This document shows, in pieces, positions 57,842-64,000 of a stretch of DNA of 64,000 nucleotides. Source of the DNA: Perkinsus olseni (taxonomy: Eukaryota > Perkinsozoa > Perkinsida); contig JABANN010000014.1 in assembly GCA_013115125.1 (NCBI GenBank), positions 62,001 through 126,000 of the forward strand. Direction: 5' to 3'. Within the stretch, counting starts at the first letter, position 1. The number at the start of each line of letters is the position of its first letter. The translations under genes were made by a program, and so were the position numbers. The notes beneath the pieces were generated by a model. It made no database searches. It saw only the letters and a program-made list of their open reading frames with translations, and was not told the DNA's origin.

Positions 57842-58852
57842 TCAAATAGCCTTGTATCCGTGATGATGACGATTACGCTGCTCACGGTGGTCACTCTCAT
57901 CACAGGCCACTCTAGCCCAGATAATGCGCGGTTCTTCACACAACTTCCACGATACCACCTCGGCTGGGGACACCAGTTGCAGGCAAACAGGCTTATGGCC
58001 CTTCTCAATGTCAATCAGTAACAAGTCATGACGAGAATCACCGGCGAGCTGGGCAGGCATGCTCAGGGGTGTGGTACTGGACTCTGAGGTATCCGCATCG
58101 TCAGTATCTTCCATGAACGCATCGGCCTCCCAGAACATGTAGATCTTGGAGTTGAGCACAACTGCTGGTACTGTGAGACCAAAGTGGTAAAGACGCCATA
58201 TAATTACAGTCAGCCCAACGCCATAGAGAACGTCTAAAGTATAATGGAAATGAGTACACAGGATGACCAGCAGTGCTACAACGCTAAGCAGAGAGCCGCA
58301 GACCTTCTCCCGTCGAGAGGGGGCGTAGTCTATCCAGAACATCATACTCAGCGTGATTGGTATTGAATGTCCCGAATAGAAGACATCAGCACAGGTGTGG
58401 GAGAGGCCGAAAGGCATCAACATCACAGACCAGAACATGCTGCCATCGACAAGTCGAGGGACACAGCGCATATCAGGACTGGGGAGCATGGTGATCGGCA
58501 CTGAGATGGCCCGACCCAGGTAGGCCACTGAGCTGAGGAGGAGGACTCTTTTCAGAACAATGAAAGGGTGCCCTGGCTTGGAACCAACGAAGGCTCGTAT
58601 GACGGCGATAAGCATAATGACGTTCATTGAGACGTCGGCCAGACTGAAGCCAAAGATATCATTTGGAACATAGGGTAAGAATTGGAAGCCCAGGTCGGGC
58701 AGCACCACAGGGTCCCTAATCGTCCCAGTGGTCGGGTCTCGGGGCCACGTCCTGGCAGCTCGGTACTCCGCCCAGACATTCACCACAGAGTTCAGCATCA
58801 TGGCCACGACCCACACCGCTATCGCGGGATAAATACGGTTTGATGGAGGCAA
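57842..58852 (-). CDS. PAP2-type sphingolipid synthase-like protein, copy 3
   Basis: A single exon of 336 codons; the ATG at 58852 opens MPPSNRIYPAIAVWVVAMM. The same core motifs occur: HTCADVFYSGHSIPITLS and CTHFHYTLDVLYGVG. It shares LPDLGFQFLPYVPNDIFGFS with the other copies and is closest by eye to copy 1 (both have RAISVPITMLPSPD/RALCVPVTMLPNPD). The C-terminus is longer, with Glu/Asp/Ser-rich residues and an His-rich end (HREQRNRHHHGYKAI). Catalytic His, His and Asp are intact. Confidence 0.84.
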   Translation of the reverse strand: MPPSNRIYPAIAVWVVAMMLNSVVNVWAEYRAARTWPRDPTTGTIRDPVVLPDLGFQFLPYVPNDIFGFSLADVSMNVIMLIAVIRAFVGSKPGHPFIVLKRVLLLSSVAYLGRAISVPITMLPSPDMRCVPRLVDGSMFWSVMLMPFGLSHTCADVFYSGHSIPITLSMMFWIDYAPSRREKVCGSLLSVVALLVILCTHFHYTLDVLYGVGLTVIIWRLYHFGLTVPAVVLNSKIYMFWEADAFMEDTDDADTSESSTTPLSMPAQLAGDSRHDLLLIDIEKGHKPVCLQLVSPAEVVSWKLCEEPRIIWARVACDESDHREQRNRHHHGYKAI

Positions 58853-59335
58853 CTTGGGTAGGGATTAAAAAACAAACTGATGATCAGGGCCGTGACGAGA
58901 GATGGTTAAAACTACATAAGGAGCGGGATGGACCGTGATGTTGTGGGAAGGTTTTAGAAAGGCGACCGAAGAGAGGAGAAGAACGGTGGCTCACGTCATC
59001 AGCCGACAGTCTATTCGAGTGTGACGCAACAGCACCACCAGAGAAGGTCGCAGGTTCAAACCGCGGCAAGGGCATTCTCTGTTAAAGTTTCAGGCCGCAT
59101 ATCGCGTTGAATGTAGCAGGACATCGTAGGGACAGCCCGAAGGACTACTAAAGCTAGCAGTAGTCGTGGGGCATGGAGTAGCAACAACCTGAGTAGTTGT
59201 CGGTGGCACTCAACTCACTCTCATGGACCTCGATGGTGTTAACCTATGGAAAACAACGGCGGGCTAGTGCCAGGGGCAGAGGGAGAGGCGCGAACAGCAC
59301 CCTGGGCAGTTCACCTCAATATTTGTCCAGTCTGA
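58853..59335. promoter_or_regulatory. Divergent region between the lipid-synthase array and DPM synthase
   Basis: About 480 nt between the divergent starts at 58852 and 59336. It contains a tRNA-like GGTTCAAACC at about 59049-59058 that does not fold into a full tRNA. Probably holds the promoters of both flanking genes. Confidence 0.35.
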
Positions 59336-60461
59336 ATGGCACCAATGCGTAAGGAGCTGTCAGTGGTCGTCCCGACCTACAACGAGGTGGAGAATATTCG
59401 CCCTCTGTGCGAAAGGCTATTCAAGGCTTGCCGTGAGGCTGGCCTCACAATAGAGCTTCTCCTTATGGATGATGAAAGTGCTGGATCTGAGGAGACCAGG
59501 AAGATCGTCAATGTTCTATCTAATGAAGGCTACAGTATTAGGATGCATTGCCGTAAAACGGAGGAGGTAGGAAGAATCTTGAAGTCGAATATTGCTTGAC
59601 ACGAGTAAAAGGATTCAGGGACGCGGTCTCTCTTCCGCCGTACTACTGGGTTTTGAAATGGCCAAGTACGACACTATGGTATGCATGGACGCTGATCTCC
59701 AGCATGAGCCTGAGTCTGTTGCTGCTGTAGCAGATCCAGTTCTCAGGGGAGAGGCTGAGTTCACTGTGGGCTCCAGGTAGCGCACTAGGGCCTGGCCCTG
59801 CTTTGATGGTCTCCCTATTAGGTACTGCCGTGACGGTGGCATTGGATTCCACTGGTCTCTCATACGACGTATCATATCCGAGGGGGCTACCTTCCTAGCC
59901 ATTGGAGTGTCCAAGTCGAGTGACCCTATGTCCGGGTTCTTCTGCACGACTAAGGAGGTCTTCAACCGTGGGAAGGATAAGTAATAGTTCATCACCGAGC
60001 ACCTCTATCACTATCACTATACGTGGATCGCAGGCAGGCGGTATGTGTACATGTGAATGTGTGAAAACTGTCCAGGTGCAATCCAATCGGCTTCAAGATC
60101 GGACTGGAGTTGATGGTCCGTTGCAAGGCCAACCCAGTCGTAGATGTCCCAATCACCTTCCAGGAGAGAGTTGCTGGCGAATCCAAACTCTCTATGAAGC
60201 AAAATGTAAGTCTCTCCGCGCCGTTTGAACCACACCCGGGCATCTCCCACCATTTTGCGGATTGAGCCACGCTTCTCGCGTTGGGTTTTAGTGGCCCCAT
60301 TCAGCTCGACAGTAGGGCCTCTTGCTTACCACCTCTCACAGGTGCAGTACGTGGAACAGCTGGCGAGTCTATATTTTGAGAAGTACTTTCTATTCATCCT
60401 ACTCCTGCCGCTCATCATCATATTCACATTAGCCTACCTGAAGGGCTCCATCCAGTGGTAG
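59336..60461 (+). CDS. DPM1: Dolichol-phosphate mannose synthase, single-subunit type with C-terminal anchor
   Basis: A GT2 enzyme that transfers mannose from GDP-mannose to dolichol phosphate at the ER membrane. The ATG at 59336 opens MAPMRKELSVVVPTYNEVEN. After an intron (about 59567-59619) comes GRGLSSAVLLGFEMAKYDTM and VCMDADLQHEPES with the DxD motif. An intron at about 59779-59822 is followed by YCRDGGIGFHWSLIRRI, SDPMSGFFCTTKEVFNRGK and, after another intron, IGFKIGLELMVRCKANPVVD and VPITFQERVAGESKLSMKQ. After one more intron the last exon encodes VQYVEQLASLYFEKYF and a hydrophobic C-terminal helix FILLLPLIIIFTLAYL. TAG is at 60459-60461. The C-terminal anchor is as in yeast and trypanosome DPM1, so no separate DPM2/3 partners are needed. 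Confidence 0.86.
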
Positions 60462-60617
60462 TTAGCACGTCGCAGGAGACCAACACTTGAGCTGTTTTTT
60501 CCACCTCTACTTCAAGCCTAGTGTTGTGCAGTGCTTGTCAATAGGGGACAGAAGGGCCTCGTAGAGGAAGAGAGCAGAACGGAGGCATGCAGACGTTAGT
60601 TTAATTTTTGGCTTCCA

Positions 60618-63600
60618 TGCCCGGCGCTGCTTCACAAGATCGAATCGATGAGGTAAAGGCCAAAGTGAAAGAGGTAGTGAAGGGGCGGTTGAATGTGGGA
60701 ATTGATAAAGCTTCTGATCGACACTTTAGGAGTCCGCGGAAGTAGTATGGCGTAAGAAACTCCGAGATCGCTTACGGGAGGCCCGTAAGGGGGTTGATGG
60801 TGTGGAAGTCACTAAACAGGCTCTCAGTGCTCGGGATAAAAGTAGGACTAATACGACGAGGATCGGGATGGGAGGCGGTTGTGGTGGACAACAGGCATTA
60901 CGAAGATCGCAAAGTTGCTGAACCGTCTCCGCAGGCTGTCTGGTGAGCCTTCGTCTGATGGTACAATCTCTGAGATGAAGAAGCTCAACGTGACTATGTA
61001 GCAGTGGTCGGATAGGAAAGGGTCGAGGGGATCTGGTAGTGGTATCAGGTACTCCAGCGAGTTGGCATCGGCGTTGTCAGACGGTACATCATCGATGAAG
61101 GTGAAGGATGTCCACAAGACAGTGAGTCAGCTGCTAGCCGTTTTATCTGCCTAGCGCTGTGCTGGCTTCTCCTTGGCGTTGGAAAAAATCGTTCATTCCT
61201 TTGCTTCGATCGACGGGGTCCATCGCATGTTCTACTTTCCTCACTCTGCTGGAGCGTATTCCCTGGGGTTTGCAGCTGTCCCTCCCCTTCGGAAGCCTCT
61301 TCCGTGATCAGGTGGAGGTTATTACGGAGCTAATCTGTACCTATGGGGTGGACATGGGCCGACATATCATGCTGGAGTTCGTGAAGCAGTTCGAAGCGTC
61401 CATCGGGGAGCTCTCTCGCCGCAGGGTTCTTTCAAGGATTGTTACGGAGATGGTAGTAGCAGCATCCAACATCATCTTTAGAGGGTTGGGAATCTCGCTC
61501 CTAGACGGCGGTGGCCTACCCCTCCTCTGTTCTTAGGTTCTCACGAACTGTACTGGTGATGATAATACAGAAGCATTAGATATGCTACAGACTGTAGTTA
61601 AGGGGATGTTGGTCGGAAATAAAGGACAGTCCACACAAACTCAAGTCCTCCTTCAAGATGTTACGGCACTACATAGCTGGCTCAACAAGTACTCATCTCA
61701 ACTGGTTCTTAACTGGTAGTAGGAGAAGGAGCTCGATTGGGCAGGTATCATCTGTGTGCGTTGAACTGCCCTGGGGAGAGCCACGAGGCTCTGTTGAAGG
61801 AGGCCGGCTTGGAGGGCCCTGACTACACCGATTGCCGCTTGGACTCAGCGATAAGTAGTACTGACGATTGTTTTTCCGACATGGAACATTCAGCTGTCTT
61901 ACTGTAGTTCTTGCGATAATGTCGTCGTTTAGGTGATGCTCTAGTGAAAGCCATCAGCAACTTCTACAGCAATTTCGCCGTTCCCCAGCTCTATCCGGTG
62001 GCCCATGAGCAAATGGTGGCACAGGAAGAGTTCAACACTCGTATGAGGGTGGACAAGGGAACGGTTGATGCGGAGAATGCTAGCAAGTAGCCTGGCAGTG
62101 GTGGAACTGGGGTTCGATTACACAACGTGGGTGCCCCTCGACGATAGGTACTCTTCTCTGGCGACGGCGTTTGAGAAGCTGTCTACTCAGCTGAAGTCGG
62201 TGGCAGAGATTCTGGACTTACCACCACCGAAGCTGCCGGGTGAAGGTAATATGAGTGATGGCGCTTCAGTGAGGTACATGGTATTCGTATTAGAGTCTGA
62301 GTCGAAGACACGGTTGACTGGTCCTTCACAAGAGGCCAGCAAGAAGGAGGATGGTGGTGGCCTTAGCGAACAGGAGCGTATGCTGCAGCTCCTATGGTAG
62401 TCTAAGTGGGCTCCTGCCGTTGGGATGCCCGCGAGCTTGCATGATGTCAGGGTTGACGATTCGGACAGATCCTTCTATGAGGACCTCTACGATTTGGAGG
62501 CCCGTCTACCACCAGTGCTGCTGCGGGATGTTCCAAAAGCAGATGCTGATGCTGAGACGACTGCCAAGGGTACTGTTCGGGGTCTTGGAGTCAGGGTGGC
62601 GGCCCTGATCTATGACGGAGTGCCACCGAGGATCGATTGCGTTCATCGAAGTCCTCGCCGGTTGGGGGCGACAGTGCAACACCATAGTGGAATGCCAGCA
62701 TGTGACTTGGCCATATGGGTGCTTCGACCTTGATATAGCTCAATGACGGTGTTATCTCTGGATGCGCTTTGTAGGAGGGACCACTGCAGCGAGCGCCGCC
62801 TTCGACGTATGGCTGGACAACCTGCGGACTTGCGAGAGGAGGGATACGGCAGACGAGCTCAGTCAGAAGTGGTTCGAGGAGGGCCTCAATACTAAGCAGA
62901 ATAGGAGGAAGTTGGCGAGGTTTATACTCAACCCGAGGGATAAGGTGGAGTGAAAACAGCAGTGGCCTCGGATAGAACCTGGGTCATTTGCCTAGGCAAG
63001 AGGAACAGTGCCGCCTGAATGGTTACGTGTCGTAGCGAATATTGCCCCATGGGCTAAGGACCTAGTGGATGCGGTAATAACAAAATGGCGAGGGTCAGGG
63101 CGTCGCCCAATCCGCCTGGGAGGGGTTCAATGACGCTTTCGCGCTGTACTCGAGACTTGAGCTATCCCGCATTCGCCTGGAGTGATAGGCTTGCTGAAGT
63201 GGGTCCTCTCAGCTCGCCTCTCAAGCACTGAAAAGGCTCGATGAGGCTCTGGCCAAGAACGAAACGGATAGGGTCGGGGAGCAGATGGTGTGCTTGAGGC
63301 TACTGGCCCAGATGTGCAAGTTCAGGCTGGTCCCTCCGGGTGAGTTGGTCGGGGTTATCAGGCGATGAGAAGCTTCCCTTCAGGAGCCGTCATGGACTTT
63401 TTCAAGCGTCTGATGGATGGCGGGCATCTTGCCAACGACCATTGGGCTGAAATGGCTAGTCAGCTGTGCCTTTCCTGCGGAAGGTAGTCTAGCGAGCGTC
63501 AGTACAGTAGCGGAGAGAATGGCCGTCTAATGCGCCGTGAAGCTGAAGGGATGCTTGCAACTCCTCCCGTTGGCAGGTACCTCCTCTACAAACCGGACAC

Positions 63601-64000
63601 GGCCACGCGGATGGACAATTTAGTAGAGCGGATGTGGAAGCTGAAGAACAGGTGAGAGAAGGCTCAGGTGCATCTCAGTGGGCTGCAGTCTTGTCGGTCC
63701 TCAGCGCGACCCAGGCTCTCACTGCCAGCGCTGACGTATCCCTAGAGGATGCCTACTTCCATATGAAGCCCCGCAAGACGAGGTTTGGTGTGAAGGGAGG
63801 CGATCAGGACCGGCCGATAATGGAGCGGTAGTTTTGACTGGATGAACGCCTTTCCGATGGACAGCGCCTTGTTGCTGAGGTTACACTGGTGTTAGGTTAA
63901 TACGGAAGTTCATCTTCCAAGATATTTATATCATGGACGAAGACGAGGGACTTCGGTTAGCGAGGAAGTTGCCATGGGAACATCATGTCATCGAGGAGAG
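60618..64000 (+). CDS. UPF2: Probable UPF2 (nonsense-mediated decay MIF4G protein), 3' end beyond window
   Basis: A multi-exon gene starting at the ATG at 60618 (MPGAASQDRIDEVKAKVKE). Apparent TAG stops (for example near 60998, 61153 and 62398) fall at the ends or starts of GT-AG introns. Exons show MIF4G-like helical repeats. Early ones include KKLRDRLREARKGVDG and YSSELASALSDGTSSMKVKD. Later ones give FYSNFAVPQLYPVAHEQM, AFDVWLDNLRTCERRDTA, LLAQMCKFRLVPPGELV, FFKRLMDGGHLANDHWAEM, then LYKPDTATRMDNLVERM and LEDAYFHMKPRKTR at the end. The CKFxLxP and Y(R/K)xPxTxxRM pattern is typical of the second and third MIF4G repeats of UPF2. UPF2 bridges UPF1 to the exon-junction complex in NMD. The assignment rests on pattern resemblance; sequence is divergent, so confidence is moderate. 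Confidence 0.55.

Noticed and set aside
58970-59070. Second tRNA suggested by GGTTCAAACC next to CGCGGCAAGGGC
   Set aside because: The T-stem does not pair, and no matching acceptor, D-arm or anticodon stem could be found.
60990-62400. Repeated TAG codons inside otherwise open frames, suggesting UAG reassignment
   Set aside because: Each TAG tested lies at the end of a plausible GT-AG intron (YAG acceptor) or just after a GT donor. Neighbouring genes use TAG as a true stop.

Overview
The window reads as a compact nuclear genome segment from a flagellated unicellular eukaryote. Genes lie close together on both strands. Most are split by many very short introns (about 40-60 nt, GTGAG/GTAAG ... 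CAG/TAG), and many apparent stop codons sit inside these introns. The gene content is that of a protist: TORC subunit LST8, SDA1, UPF2, DUS2, a Qa-SNARE, dolichol-phosphate mannose synthase, and axonemal proteins such as CFAP58. Tandem gene arrays and orphan secreted proteins suggest an alveolate of the Perkinsus type. That assignment is my inference and is not proven by anything in the sequence.

Layout. 1-2882 (+): 3' part of a P-protein/ArsB-type ion transporter. 3607-3677 (+): tRNA-Thr(CGT). About 4385-6770 (+): a protein built of about nine DLRxxHFxxG-type units, probably axonemal. 6929-9967 (+): conserved-looking protein of unknown function. 10337-12257 (-): LST8. 12648-13658 (+): small unknown protein. 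13974-17760 (-): SDA1. 18306-19871 (+): 2-oxoglutarate/Fe(II) oxygenase. 20496-22279 and 23177-24948 (-): tandem PLP-dependent cystathionine gamma-lyase/synthase-type genes, the first apparently broken. About 25276-27142 and 27282-29056 (+): tandem DCAF8/DCAF6-type WD40 genes sharing a nearly identical 236-nt patch. 29408-31223 (+): syntaxin. 32068-32889 (+): TMEM147-like protein. 33166-34562 (+): coiled-coil protein.

34563-40097 is an accessory stretch. It holds a pseudogene fragment, an orphan secreted protein, a degenerate retroelement gag, and a secreted protein that is a paralogue of the pseudogene. 40098-44487 (-): CFAP58. 44762-46323 (-): DUS2. 46563 to about 54500 (-): a long EF-hand/WD40 gene of the WDR49/WDR64/CFAP337 type, with a foldback hairpin in one intron. 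55202-58852 (-): three tandem intronless PAP2/sphingomyelin-synthase-like genes. 59336-60461 (+): dolichol-phosphate mannose synthase with a C-terminal membrane anchor. 60618 to the window end (+): probable UPF2, incomplete.

The genes do not form one pathway. Themes that recur are flagellar structure (three or four genes), membrane, lipid and ER function (syntaxin, TMEM147, three lipid synthases, DPM synthase), and RNA/ribosome work (SDA1, DUS2, UPF2). The most unusual signals are the DLR-repeat protein, the local gene-conversion patch between the WD40 duplicates, the decayed/intact pair of PLP enzymes, the intronless lipid-synthase array, and the intronic hairpin.
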